A stretch of DNA of 64,000 nt, from positions 1,532 to 65,531 of the forward strand of contig JADIIX010000062.1 in the NCBI GenBank assembly GCA_027604505.1, written 5' to 3'. Made by a program: the position numbers and the translations under genes. Numbering within the stretch: the first letter of the stretch is position 1; every line of letters starts with the position of its first letter. This DNA comes from Gonapodya sp. JEL0774 (Eukaryota; Monoblepharomycota; Monoblepharidomycetes; Monoblepharidales; Gonapodyaceae). Under the pieces are notes generated by a model. It was not told where the DNA came from. It saw only the letters and a program-made list of their open reading frames with translations, and did not search any database. Below are positions 34,638 through 46,972 of this stretch, piece by piece.

Positions 34638-37600
34638 ATGGACGGGAAACTGATTGACGCAATTGAAGTTGGACGTCTCGATTTAGTGGAATCACTGCTG
34701 AAGGACGGCGCCAATGCCAATGCTCGAAAAAAATTGACGCTTTTGGCCCTTGTCCACAATAACAATTCGGTTTCGGACAAAGCCGGGCCCACCAAATGGG
34801 TGACAAACAAACTCACGCGGTCGCCTAGTGGGGGTCACGAGAGCTGCTCCGATAGCGTCGACGTGGAGTCGGCTCTCGGATTAGCAGTCAGGGACTGTCG
34901 TGTCGACATAGCTCAGGCCCTGATTAAGGCCGGAGCGGATGCCAACACCGCCGTAGAGTGGAGAATCGCAGCGACTCACCGAGTCGGAAATTGGTCGCGC
35001 GAGAAATGGGCCAATCGCTATCGGTTTATGAGCTTCAATTCCTCTTTGGAGCTCGCACTGCAGACTGGCCCCATGCAATTTAATAAAAGCGGATCTCAGA
35101 TCATTCTTGACAATCCCATCAGTTCTGAGTGAGTTTCAGTGAGTTTATGGCGTTTACGTAATTCCGACGATCACATTTTGTTTGCATGCTTCTCCACCAT
35201 TCCAGTGCAGTGGCTGAAAGCTACACTCTCACCCCTAATCTTGAGATGGTTAGACTTTTGGTCGTGGCAGGCAAGGCTCATATCACAAAAAGAGTACTGG
35301 AATTTTCACGCCTCCTTGCCCCGCCGTTCGTGGAATATTTGACCTCCCGCGTTACTCATTTCGAGAATACTGAGAACTCTGCAAGTATTGGAGCGATCCC
35401 GTCCAGTGGCACATTTTTCCGAGTTCCCTATCCCTACTTCGAGCGAATTGTCCCACCAGAACACTCAAGGAGCAGTCAGTTCCAGCTCAAACAGCCCTTG
35501 GAACTCAGAATTGGAACGGCCGTGAGTTTGTAGGGACAGGTTGAAAGCAAAGGCGAAGTGTATCCGATATTGCTGATTTCATTCCTGAATAGTTTACAGC
35601 AGCGACAACCGATGAAATTTCCTTGCAACCTGGCGAGGCTGTTCGACTTGAAACCGTGTACCCCGACGGTTGGGGTTATGGTAGTAACTTGGTTCGTGCA
35701 CTGGCATGCGCCTTGCTTAACTTTCTTATCTCCTGTTGACTCTGTATCAATTTTGCAAACAGGAATCCCAGGCTTACGGCATGTTTCCTTTAAATGCACT
35801 TCAGTTTGATGCCCCTCCTCACACCGGCGGGATCCCTATTCCCGTGCCATCGCCGGCGATTCCACTCCAAGGCCTCTCTTCTACTTCCTCGATTCCTCTA
35901 TCTGGGCCTCTCCTTGCCGGATTCTCCTTCACCAAGTCCCTCGAATTGCCTACATTGCCACCATCTAAGAATCTCCAGAACGTAGACAATAGCACTCCTG
36001 AGGGTACTAGCAGATCCGCCGAGCCTCCTACTGTTGTCCTCCTATCTGACGATATGGCTGTGCGTCCGTCACCACCTTACCGGTCAGCGTCTTTGCAGGG
36101 GACATCTGGGGCCACGTTTCAGGCCAAGATTGGCTACACTCCATTTAGTGAGGATGAGCTCGAATTACAAGTGGGTGACCTCATTATTGAGGAAAGATCT
36201 TACAACGATGGTTGGAGTTTTGGGTACGTCTGAGCACTCAGTCACACAAGTGTCCCTGGCTAAACACCCCTCGCTCTCCTTGCTCTCCGCCCATATTTGA
36301 TAGGATTAATAAGAAGACCGGTAAAAGAGGGTTCTATCCGCAGAATTTTGTGAGGGCACATTTTAAGGGAAAAGGAGAGCTGGAGGAATCTGCCAGGGTC
36401 CCAAAGGATTCGATCCCACTCGTCCACCAATCTGTCATTCCACGGCAGACTGACGCAGTGCAACTCCTTGCAATATCTGCGGCCCGCCAGAGTGAGTGCG
36501 AAGCGCACAAATCTTTTATGTCAATGACGTACGAAATGTGAAAAATTCATAATGGGAACAGACCTTCCTGTTCTCCTTGTCGTGACTGCGTTCCCTGGCA
36601 ACGAGTCTGCCAGCGAGCTTGTCCTTCAAGTCGGTGATCACATCCAGGAGCTCCGCAGAGAGGACGAAGGTTGGAGTTTTGGGTGTGTGATCAACTGGCT
36701 ATTTCTTTCACGGCATCGGAATCAAACGTTTTGTTGTCTTTTCTTCTCCCTTACTAAGATTGAATGTCTCCACAAATCGATACGGAATATTCCCCCGGAA
36801 ATTTACAACAACAATGCCATCCTCCACTCCTCTCACACCCCATTTTGCCCCTTCACCAACATCCGCTTTCCCCATAAGTGGGTCATTACCAATAAACTCA
36901 GCGACAGCAATTCGTCTGCCAACCCGAGATGAAGCTTTTTGGGGTAATTGGTTCGCCAACAGTGTCCCAGATATCCTTGTTTCGCAGCCCACCAGCGCGA
37001 GTCCCTCTTCCTCTGTCTTAAATACCTCTCATCATGAGAATCCCATGTTGGAGACGTCGATTATTGCTCCTGCTCTATACGGCAGTAGCGTCCATCCACC
37101 AACTGAGTTTTCAACCCCACAAAGCTTGCAGCAAATAGGAGACAAACCAGCGGATAACGAGTACACATCAGAACCTTTCCTGGTGGTGCTACCTCAAGAT
37201 GATGGACCGAGCTCATTGACAGTGCAATCTGGGGCGCCTCGGACAACTGCTGCAATATCTCCGGAGGGACGAGTTATTGATCCTGACCCTGATAGTACAG
37301 ACCTGCTTCTGGACTTCTCTTCCTTTCCCCTCTTTGCCGACTCTCCTATCTGTTCTCACTCTCTTGCAGAACAAGCATTACCCTCTGCGGGCCCACGCAG
37401 TTTGCCTGCAGCCCACCAGTCAAGCTTATCAGATGCTCGAACTGTAGCCTCTTCGTCCTCAAGCGTGAATGAGAGGGTGATCCGAAGATCTTCAACGCGA
37501 CGTGGTGTCCTCGTCAACAAAGATGCAGTCAGCATTCGTCATGAAGTGAAAGTTGGGAGTGGGGGATACAGCGATGTATGTGAAGGAAGTTGGAGGGGCA

Positions 37601-38555
37601 CCTCAGTTGCATCAAATTTCTCAAATTCGACCCATTGACACCGGTTGAAGACGTTGAGAAAGTGAGAGAATTCGCCAATCTTTGTTGTACGATCTCGGCT
37701 GCTGTTGTGTTGATTATCGTTGGAACCTCGGTTGAATTGCCTAGGCGTTTCTCACAGAAGTCACAACATGGTGTGAGATTGGAGCGCACCCAAACATTCT
37801 TCCTTTGTTGGGTGCACATTGGGATCCTTTAAGACCATACATAGTTTCCGAGCTGATGGTAAACGGCAACGTAATGGAATACCTCAGGCGCACCCCACAG
37901 ACCCCAAGGGGCAAGGTTCGCTTGGTACGTTCTCAGATTTGCTCGCTGTGTGTAGTGGTCGTTTCAGACAGTGTACTGACCACACTCGTCTGGCGGAGGC
38001 AGCTTTGTGACATCGCTGCCGGAATGATGTTCCTGCACGATGATTGCCAAATTGTCCATGCCGATCTGAAGCCCCAAAATGTGCTGGTGGATGGTCTTGG
38101 GCGAGCTGTTATAATGGACTTCGCATTCAGTAAGAGTCTTGACAACTCTGTGTCGGAGCAGATCACCACCGGCCGACGGTGTGGCACTGTCGCCTATATG
38201 TCGCCTGAACGTCTGCAAAAGCGTGCCACAACTAAAAAGGGCGATGTTTACGCTTTTGCCATGAGTTGCTACCGGGTAAGTGGCTGCAATTGGGAACCCC
38301 ACACGCACCAACCCACCCCCCACACCCCACCCTCAGATCTGGACCGGCAAATCACTATTTCCTTCTGATCTCGACAACTTTGCGATACATGAAGCAGTCG
38401 TTAATGATGATATTCGTCCTCCTTTGGGGCCTTCAGATGACATGCCTCCTGCACTGGAGTACCTCGTGCGCGCTTGCTGGGAGAGAGATCCCGAAAAAAG
38501 GCCAGAGTTTTCCGTCATCATGGCAAGACTTGAGGGTCTCCTCAAAGCTATGTGA
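34638..38555 (+). CDS. Ankyrin + three SH3 + TKL-type kinase gene with a one-base frameshift
   Basis: Ten exons from ATG 34638: ankyrin repeats (KLIDAIEVGRLDLVESLLKD, ALGLAVRDCRVDIAQALIKA, NLEMVRLLVVAGKA), then three SH3 modules, each split by an intron after a WxFG- or GYG-type turn (about 35593-35810, 36125-36360, 36585-36815), a Ser/Pro-rich linker and a kinase domain. Kinase features: VGSGGYSDVCEGSWRGTSVA, AFLTEVTTWCEIGAHPNILP, LCDIAAGMMFLH, VHADLKPQNVLVD (HRD is HAD), MDFAFSKS (DFG is DFA), GTVAYMSPERL, GDVYAFAM, WERDPEKRP. Exon 7 (36759-37661) is one base short of its phase: after TSVA (about 37610) the frame shifts, and the IKFLKF with the ATP-binding lysine is in the other frame. Either a pseudogene lesion or a sequence error. 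All other exons fit. Confidence 0.8.
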
Positions 38556-38790
38556 TATTTCCTTGAGTCGTAGTGTTTCTGCGTGACTTGGTTCGTAATC
38601 CCTTACACTAATATGACATCATAAGTATGGGTAGAGTGGTGTCATGTAGTCCTGAATAAAATTTGGTATTACGCATGTTTGGTCACGGGCGTGTGGAGAG
38701 GCAGGCTCTAAGGACGGGGGACAAATTTCCAACGAACAGGAGCGCGAGAGCCGGAAACGCTCCACAGGCCCAGTACAGGCCCGCACCGAA

Positions 38791-41700
38791 ATGGATCCCC
38801 GGAATCCCGAGTGGTGGAATATTGGGTGGAGAGGAGTACAGATCGGAAGTTCACCCAGACTCCCTGTCGCTGAGGACAGAGCTTCGATGGTTTCGGTGAT
38901 TCTTCCGTCGAGCGGAATGGAGGAACTCGCTGGTGGTTGGAGGGTGTCCACGGAAGGAGAGGAAAGTAGCGAAAGCCAGTGCGACGAGCTCAGCGCTGAT
39001 AAGGAGCAGGGCGTTGCGGGCGAATGGCGGGACTTGCGACGAAAAAGCGAGGGTTGGTCGTTCAACGATACATCGTCTTCGGGAAAAGGAAGGAAATTGG
39101 GCAAGGAGGGATTTGAAACTACCTGGATTGAACCTGGTGCACATGACTTGACTGACGATGCAAGCCCGATGGTACACGCAACGCTGGAGAGAGTCACACT
39201 TGTGCGGGATTCACTGACTGGGCCTACCTCCTTGCGAATCAAAACCTTCGGACTGAGCTTGACGGGCGAGGTAGGGTCGAATCGGTCCGGTAGGGGAGTC
39301 TGGTATGATGACGATGGAGACGACGACGACGATAGCGTAGCAGGCGCAGGGGACTTTTGGGCACCACAAACGTGGCAGGACATGACCCCTCTTGACGAGA
39401 CTGCTTCGGAAGAATCTGAGAAAGTGAACTGGGACATAGTTGCCCGTCGGCTCTCCCACAATTTTAACGGAGCTGACGAGGGAGAAAATCTCCCGATCGC
39501 CGAAACTGGCGACGACGGTGATATTTCTTCTGACGGCGATCCTTCAACACCTCGTGCATCACCTGCTCCGTACCCCTTGCCTCTTCCTCTGCCGTATGAG
39601 ACAAACGTACAAGTCGGATCCACACAGGAGGCCCGTTGGACACCACTGTCCGCACCATCGTCACCTGCCCTTATTTCACTCGCCTCGAGCTCTTCCAGCG
39701 TTCTCAGCTCGTCGGGTCGAGGCGTCGGTGGTGGATTGCGACAACCATTCCATTACGGCCATTATTCCCATCGCAGTCAACCAGAGAGCAGCTTTCGCCA
39801 GCTTGAGGTTCTCCCGTTACCTCCAATGCCGCTGTTAATGCCACTGGCGTCATCCACTCCTCTAACCCTCCCGTCTACGGTACTTCACGAGGACCCGTTT
39901 GCGGACACACACGCCATAACAACCCCGGCATCAGTTTCGTCTTCCGGATCTCTTGGCCGGTCCAGACAGTCTTTGTGGTCCAAAGCAGACACGACCTCGG
40001 TCACTTTTACACCGCGTATGCAGAACGGTGGTGCCCCTCTACCACTCCCGGCACCGCTTCTTCCCCTTCCGCCTTCCGCACCTCCCATCACCCCACCGCC
40101 AACGTACGATACGCTATCTCCACTCTCCAACCGTTCTGGATCCAATATCGCCATGTCACCCATTCCCCTCTCCAGCTCCCCCGTTTTCTTCACCCCCGAA
40201 TACCCTGATTCCCCTGACCCCGATCCACCAGAGTTCGATCCCATGTTTGCATCAGTTTCCCTCTCCTTCTCCTCACCCTCGAATCCCTTAAAGCAGGGAA
40301 TCCCTTCCAGTAAGTCGGTAGTGTCTGAACCTCGTCGGTTTTCCAACTATGGACCACCGGACCCCCCAATCCTGGCACCAGCTCCTGTTCGCGTACCTCC
40401 GTTTGTTGCTGCGATGGTGCGTATCGCAAATGCAAGGGCGCGGAAACTAAAGGAGTCGCCAAAGGTTCAAAAAGTTGGCCCTTCCGAACCAAGAATGAGG
40501 GTCGTCGATCTGCGCGTATCTGTGACTGGCGGTGTCGCACCGAGTGATCATAAACGCAGCACAACTGGAAAGTCCTCTTTGGTTTCTGCTGGGAGTACGA
40601 TGGCCATCACCCTCCCACGGCTCTCATCTTGCCCTCCAGCATCTTCTTCCTCTCCCTCGCCACCGCGCACCCCGCGCGCTGGAGCCACTCCTTTTGGAGA
40701 GCCAACTTATAGTTCTGGTGCGGGGATCGCGCTCGCCGCCGGACCAAATCTAACTCACATTGACCGGTCGAGGCGAGGTAGCGGCACCGATTCGAGGCGT
40801 ACTCCTTCCCCCCCCCCAGCACCACTATGGCGCAATGGGTTTGGAGTTAACTCAGAAGTGGCAATGAGGTCAGCCGGCCGTTCACCGTCACCCATATCTC
40901 CTTCATCTCCCATGTCGTCGCGTTCGGCATCCCCCAGTTCAACATCTTCTTCTTCAACTCCGACATCTGCCACCTCTTCTCACTCGCCTCGCCCTGCGTC
41001 CCCTGCATCCCCTGCATCCTACTTTTCCCGCTCCTCGGCGTCTCCGCCAGCAACACCCCCAACATTTTCCCGTTCTGCCTCGCATGATCGACGGACACCG
41101 CGGCCATCTCGCTCACCCACCCCATCATCACCGTCCCCGCCCCCCTCGCCTTCTTTGTCTTGGTCCCCGTCCGCGTCACCACTTCTTCCTCAATCGCGTA
41201 CTCCGCCGGAGCGTCAGGCGCGCCGTTGGTCCGTAATACAGGGACGTTCAATTGTGGTACTTAGTGGCGGCGCAATGCAACCTTCGCAGTCCTCGCATTC
41301 GACGGCCCCGACGCGTGTTAGACACCACCATCACACAAGAAGTGCCGCAGGTGTGCCTACAACCTCCATCATGCTTCACCACACACATCACCATGCTCAC
41401 ACAAAGCAGCACACAAATACTCACGCCCGACTCCCAAGTGATCCTACTGTGACATCAACCGAACAGAAGGATATTGTGGCTCTGAATGCTACTTCAGACA
41501 CGTTTCCTGCTAATGCAACTCCTCGAACACAACGTAGGATTCGCAAAGTCCCCTCATGGACCGAAGGACTTGGTGCGTCGCGAGCAGTTTCCCCTGCAAT
41601 TCCGGGCGAAGTTGGAGAGACACCAGGACCCGATGGCACGATTGTGACATCAGAAGCTTGGGCGGCTGTGGAAGAATTGACGATGGGATTGGAGGCAGAG

Positions 41701-42689
41701 GTTTCTGTGGACGGTACCAAAGAATCTGGATATGGAGATGGGTGGTGAGTCACTTGTGTGACGCAGGTTCTGTTTAGGACAAGTAAGTTTGGTTTGACAT
41801 CCCCGGTTCTCTTTGCAGTATGTACCCAAACACCACACCATTATCGCTGTACCTCGCTCGCCGAGAGCTACGTGGCATTCTCCATCGTGCATATCTGTCC
41901 GCGGCTCCCTCTTTGCCGTCCTTGCCTTCCACTGGGGACTTTCCACCGAGTCCTGTTGTTTCAAAAGTCGTTGAGAGTGCGGCGGTGATTCCGGCCCCCG
42001 GTCTGGAGTTGGACCAAGACGAACGGGAGGGTACACCTGTACCGCAGCCACCACCTGCGTATGCGGAATCACATCGCTCCTCATCGCATCGCTCCTCATC
42101 TCATCGTTCCTCTTCACCGGTGGGCGTCGGAGTGAAGGTCCCCAGGATCCTGGAGTCTCGATCCCCAGTGTTAAACCCAGCCACCCCTCGCCCAAGCCCT
42201 AGGCGTGGTAATGGTGCATCTTCGTCTGCCTCTGCAACGTCTACGTCCACCTTTTCTTCCATTGGGACGGGTAACTCGTGGTCTTCGAGAGGATCGGGCT
42301 CGTCTTCGGGATCTGCTGATTCTGGTGCAGGAATGGTGGGAGGATCTTCGATGGCTGTCACGGTGTCGGTCTTTGGTTCTCGTGACAATGAGGATGCCGT
42401 TGACCCGGCCAGTCCGACGCGGGGTGGCACCCCTCGGCCCAGTCCTCGACGAGGGTTAGTAGTGGGTGGTACAGGGGGATTCAAAGTTGCGGGCAGCAAG
42501 CCGCCACTGAGTATTGGTGGTGGCGTTGGTGTGGGACTTGGCTTGTTGGCAGTGCTGGGCCGCCGGGAAGAAGAGGGAGATGGCAAAACTCCCACCCCAG
42601 GGAAGGGAGGTGCGAGCCGTGGAATTGGAGGAGGTTTCGGGATGCGTGGTGGAAAGAAAGGATGGGTTTGGAGGGAAGAAAATGGATGA
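38791..42689 (+). CDS. Large disordered Ser/Pro-rich protein (1274 aa)
   Basis: Two exons, 38791-41744 and 41819-42689, joined in phase. Starts MDPRNPEWWNIGWRGVQIGS. No recognised domain. An acidic run DDDGDDDDDS lies near residue 175; two Pro/Leu-rich tracts (PYPLPLPLPYE, LPLPAPLLPLPPSAPPITPP) and long SP-rich stretches (SRSASPSSTSSSSTPTSATS) dominate; a His-rich block (HHHHTRS, MLHHTHHHAHTKQHT) lies near residue 890. The second exon carries RSSSHRSSSHRSSS repeats, two TPRPSPRRG boxes and a Gly-rich end. Many SP/TP and RRWS/RKVPS sites suggest heavy phosphorylation; a scaffold or polarity role is possible but unproven. A 334-codon frame on the other strand is a shadow. Confidence 0.75.
42072..42112 (+). 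repeat. Short tandem repeat encoding SSHRSS
   Basis: About three imperfect copies of a 12-15 nt unit (CATCGCTCCTCATCG / CATCGCTCCTCATCT / CATCGTTCCTCT) inside the second exon of the 1274-residue protein; encodes (R-S-S-S-H)n. Likely length-variable. Confidence 0.6.
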
Positions 42690-43474
42690 ATCACGTCGGA
42701 GGCTATTGTCTGAGTGAGGTTCAGGTTGTGATAAGGCGCTGGCGTTCTTATCGATTGTTATTGTCGGATTCTGTCTTGGATCGAGTGGAAGTGGACTCAA
42801 CGCTATCGTCATCCCAGAATTTGGCGGATCGCAGGCGGGTTCAAACTCAGTATTGCAACTCACCTATTGTTCTCTCCCATTCAATTTTTTTTGCCTATGG
42901 AGGGGAGGGAGAGGTTGCCATTCCTTTTACCACAGCTCTATGCATTGTGAGCGCGAACTGTGTATTTATATTTCTTCCAACACCGTTGGTGTGTACAAAG
43001 CTGACCGTTTGAACATGACTTTTTTGTAAATTTGAGAATTGAAGTTGGATGAGCTAGAACAATGTCTTTGTCGTCCAATAGCCACGTGCACAATTCATTT
43101 TTACATAATGAAGCGACAATGTTCCCTAATCACCTGGCGGTCTCCTCCCTCCCCCTCAATCCATCGAGCGGCAGGATGCAATGCGTATCGATTATCACTT
43201 GAACTAATGAGCGTGATGAGTGCGGCAGAAGAACGGGGAAGAAAATCCCTAGATTATTATCTTAGATATCCAAATTCGTGAATTTCAAAGAAGTGCATGA
43301 GAGCAGGGTCGAGTAGATCTTGGTGGTTGAATGAAAGGTATTCACTCTCACATACTTCAATTACTCCAAACTGCGTGCAACGAATCGGAGAAGTACAAAA
43401 TTGGCCAGCATATCATCAATAACCTGTATCGGGAGTACCTCCACAAAACCACGCCAACCTTGACCACCCCAATC
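42690..43474. other. Convergent intergenic region
   Basis: Between two convergent 3' ends; moderately AT-rich in its second half. An 80-codon plus-strand ORF (43039-43281) has no feature of a real gene. Confidence 0.45.
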
Positions 43475-46400
43475 TCACGTCGTGATCAACGGCCTCGTAT
43501 GTCGTATCAACCACTCCTTTGCTTCCTCGACAGAAACGCCACCACGCCCTTTGCTGCCGTACGCGTCCAGACACGGAAGCATAGTCTCACGGACTCTGAC
43601 GTGGTATTCGTCGAGCCTGAAGCAGAAACAATGAGCAAGAGCGTATGTGGTTGGCAAGTAAAATTCTCCCCGTGTCTCACAGACCGATACGCAAATTCGA
43701 CCCACCATTTCGTCTCCTTCCTCGTCAAATCTTCCACATCGATCAAGTCCCTCTCAAACGGTAAAAAATCCACCGGATCGAACCTCAACCACGACCTCTC
43801 CCCGCCGATCCCCTCGTACGCCCCCTTCCCCTCCGCCCGCACCACCACCGTCGTATTCTCCAACCTATACCCCACCTCTCCCACCACATACACCGCCGGC
43901 TCGATCGTCACCACGTTGCCCTCCCGCAGGGCCACACGGTCGTGCACCTTCTCCGACCCAATCCCGTGCGGTCCCTCGAGCACCGTGGTCCCGAACCCGA
44001 TCCCGTGGCCCTGCAGGGCGCTCGAGTCCAACCGCAGGTCCCACAGCGGGCGCCGGATGAGACTGTCGATCTGGTACCCCGTGGTGCCAGAGGGGAACTC
44101 CAGGCTGGACCCGGCGATGAAGCACCGGAGCAGCGCGGTGTAGACCTGGCGCTCGCGTGGTGTGGGAGCGCGGGGGCGGTGGGGGTGGCGGTAGAAGTAC
44201 ACGCGGGTGAAGTTCTAGAGTCGGGACGGGGCGCGGCGGGCGGGGAGGTATCACGCGTATGCTACACGCCGCAAATCACCGTTCGCCCCCCCCAACCCAC
44301 CGTGGTCCCGTCCACATAATGTCCCCCCGACACATGTACGTAGGGCCCCGACACTGCGAACGGCAGGTTCCTGTCCGGCGTGGGGGTGGTGGGCATGGAC
44401 GTGTTGCCAGCGAAGGCGGAAATGGTGCCGAAGGAGGGGCGAAGGTAGCCGGCTTGGAGTCTGCCGAGGGGGGGGGGTGGGGAGGGTGTGGTGTCTCTAA
44501 AGCACGCTCGCCAGTGCACGCAAGCGAGCCAAACCCATCCAGCTCACCTCCTCAACTCCTCCACCTTTTCGACACACTCGAGTTCGGAGAGCTCCTTTTC
44601 TCCCGTTGCGGGTCTCCTTTCCACCTCCCGTGCCATCCAGGTGAAGAGTTCGACGGCGGCCGTGCAGTCGCGGAGGTGGCAGGTGCGGAAGTGGGACAAT
44701 TGGACGGCCGGGGGGGACGATTTGAGATATTCGATGGGGCTTGCACGATGGAGGATGGGCTACGGGGGGGTGGGTTGGGGGGGTGCGGGGTGAGGCGAGC
44801 GCGTGGAGGTGGCGAGACCACAGGCATGCGAGGAATCACCCACCCCGTCCATCACCAGCTGGGTGACGGTCTTGTCCCCCCGCGCCTTCCACCCTCCCGC
44901 TGCCGCGACGGCCACCTCGACCACCGTGCGGGGGTCCATCAGAACCTTTTGTCCCCTCTGGGCACACACGGCGGCGGCTTCTGCCACGCCGCGGAACACG
45001 TCCTCGTAGGGGCGGAGGTGAACGCCCAAGGGGGCCAGCGAGGCGAGCACGGAGGGAGGGGAGAGAGGGGATGTGGAGGCGGTGTGGAGAGGGACGAGCG
45101 GGGTGTGGGTGTCGGTGGCGGGGCGGAAGTGGGCGTCGTCGATGAAGACGGTGGTGGGCGGGACCGTCTGGCCGGTCCCTTGCGCCTCGTCGTCGTCACC
45201 CGCTTCGAGCTCGACCCCGACCACCACATACCCCGCCACGCCCCCGCCATACTCCCCCCCGCCCCCCCTCCACCCCGTCAACCACGCCACCTCGTCCATC
45301 CTGGCGACGACCATGGCGGAACACCCGGCGTCGCGGATGGCGCGGCGGGTGAGCGAGAGGGCGGCGGGCAGGGAGAGGCCGGTGAGTGAGGGGGAGAGGG
45401 AGAAGAGAGGGGGTGGGGATTGGGCGGGGTGGGCGGGGCGGAGGGGGTCGATGGGGTTGGTGGGGGTGGGGAGGAAGGAGAGGTTGGGGAGGTGGGATTC
45501 GAGGCTAGGCGGGGTCGGGGGGAGGACTAGGTGTGAGTGGGGGCGGAAAGAGGGGCGGAAAGGGGCTACCTGGTCGTCTCCATCGATTTCCTTTCTCTCC
45601 CACCATCCCTCTCATCCCGCGTGAATCAAACGAAAGAACCCTGAACGAAAACCCCTCCCTCCCTCCCTCCCTCCCATCACCACAAACTCACCCCATGATG
45701 AACCCCACCGTCGTCACCACCGGGTCAAACCCCACTTTACCGCCGCGTTTGACGTGTCGGGCGAGCCATGCGGCGGGGGAGTCGCCCGAGGTGGAGGGAA
45801 GGTCCCAGAGGGAGGTGTCGACGATGTGGGAGGCCTGAGGGGGGAGTTTGACGGGGTTACAGGGTGAGTGGGGTTATGGGAAATGGGGTGGAAGGATGGA
45901 AGAACAGGTGTGTGGAGAGGAGCACTACACGGCCACGATAGTGCACACACTTGAGCGATTCCACTGACGCCCGGCCACGACTTTCACACCATTGGCCACT
46001 TCACTAACGCCATTCAACTCCTAACAACACGTGTCCACCACCCACTACCGTCACGCCTGTGTCCTTTTTCACTCCCCGTCCACCCCTACTCACCATGACG
46101 CCTCCGAGCCCGCCAGCCCACAAGGCGGCCTTGGTATCGGTGACGGCGCAGGTGCCGCCGAATTGGGTGTATCCGGTGAGGAAACCTGGGCGTTTGTGGG
46201 CTGCGGGGGGTTCCTGGAGGAGGGGTGGGGGGGTGAGTGAGAGGAACGCGAAGCAGGGGAGAGTGGGGAGCGGACTCACGAAAGAGGTCTTGAGAGAGGA
46301 GTATCAGGGTGTGATGGAGGTGGAAGCCCCAAGGAGACAAAGAGAAGAAACCAAGAGAAAAAAGACACAGCGGAATGGGAGAAGAAGAACAGAACAAAAA

Positions 46401-46635
46401 TCGGAGTCGATGGATGAAGCACATGCAGACACGTCAGAAGGTGATGATGAAATAAGTGTGACTGTGACCGCAGAAGACTCACGCCATGAGCATCTGAGTA
46501 TTCTACGACCAGGGCATCCAATCCCCAGAGACGCAGAGTGTGGCGTAATGCGGCGAGTTGAGGAGCCGAAGTGTGGGTGTGCAGGGGGAGGAACGTTGGC
46601 GGATCCGCCGAGTCAGGGAGCGGTGACGTCACCAT
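43475..46635 (-). CDS. Aminopeptidase-P-like (M24B) protein lacking metal-binding aspartates
   Basis: Eight minus-strand exons (46483-46635, 46094-46213, 45692-45834, 44844-45504, 44548-44759, 44301-44460, 43706-44214, 43475-43616) total 2100 nt, 699 aa. Three-domain APP layout: LAALRHTLRLWGLDALVVEY and RPGFLTGYTQFGGTCAVT (domain 1); ASHIVDTSLWDL, SAMVVARMDEVAWLTGWRG (domain 2); catalytic domain from about residue 410, ending EEAKEWLIRHTRPL. In the pita-bread site the first Asp is V473 (VHVSGGHYVDGTT), the second is N484 (TTNFTR), the first His is kept (H553, GHGIGFG), the second His is L562 (VLEGP), and the two Glu are kept (E588, E602). The protein should be unable to hold the usual two metals. 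Xaa-Pro cleavage is therefore doubtful; a pseudoenzyme or decaying gene is more likely. Confidence 0.88.
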
Positions 46636-46972
46636 GGCGTGTAAGAACAGGGATTGCAACGGATGCAGGTGGACTGTGCGTTGCCCAGTTGTGTCCGCTG
46701 CTGCTGCTGCTGCTGCGAGTTGCTGTGCGTGTCCTCGTGTCAAGTCGGGTCAATGCGGGCCGACTCCCCAACACATGATCGTGATCGCCTGTGGCCACAG
46801 CAAGCTCCCACCACTTCCCCTTCAAAACCCCAATTCTTCTTTCTTGGCAGACTTATGGATCTGCCTCCTTTTACCCCGCAGCTTCTCGCAACTGATACAT
46901 CCGAAGAATGATAAGCTGCCATTTCTTGCACTAAGCTTCTTGATATTGCGATTCCATCGTACTCCGCGGTGT

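Noticed and set aside
38619-39623. 334-codon minus-strand ORF opposite the large disordered gene
   Set aside because: Low-complexity shadow of the plus-strand frame, which is three times longer and continues through a clean intron.
44259-45389. 376-codon plus-strand ORF
   Set aside because: Falls across several exons and introns of the aminopeptidase-P model on the other strand; Gly/Arg-rich product of GC-skewed codons, no motif.
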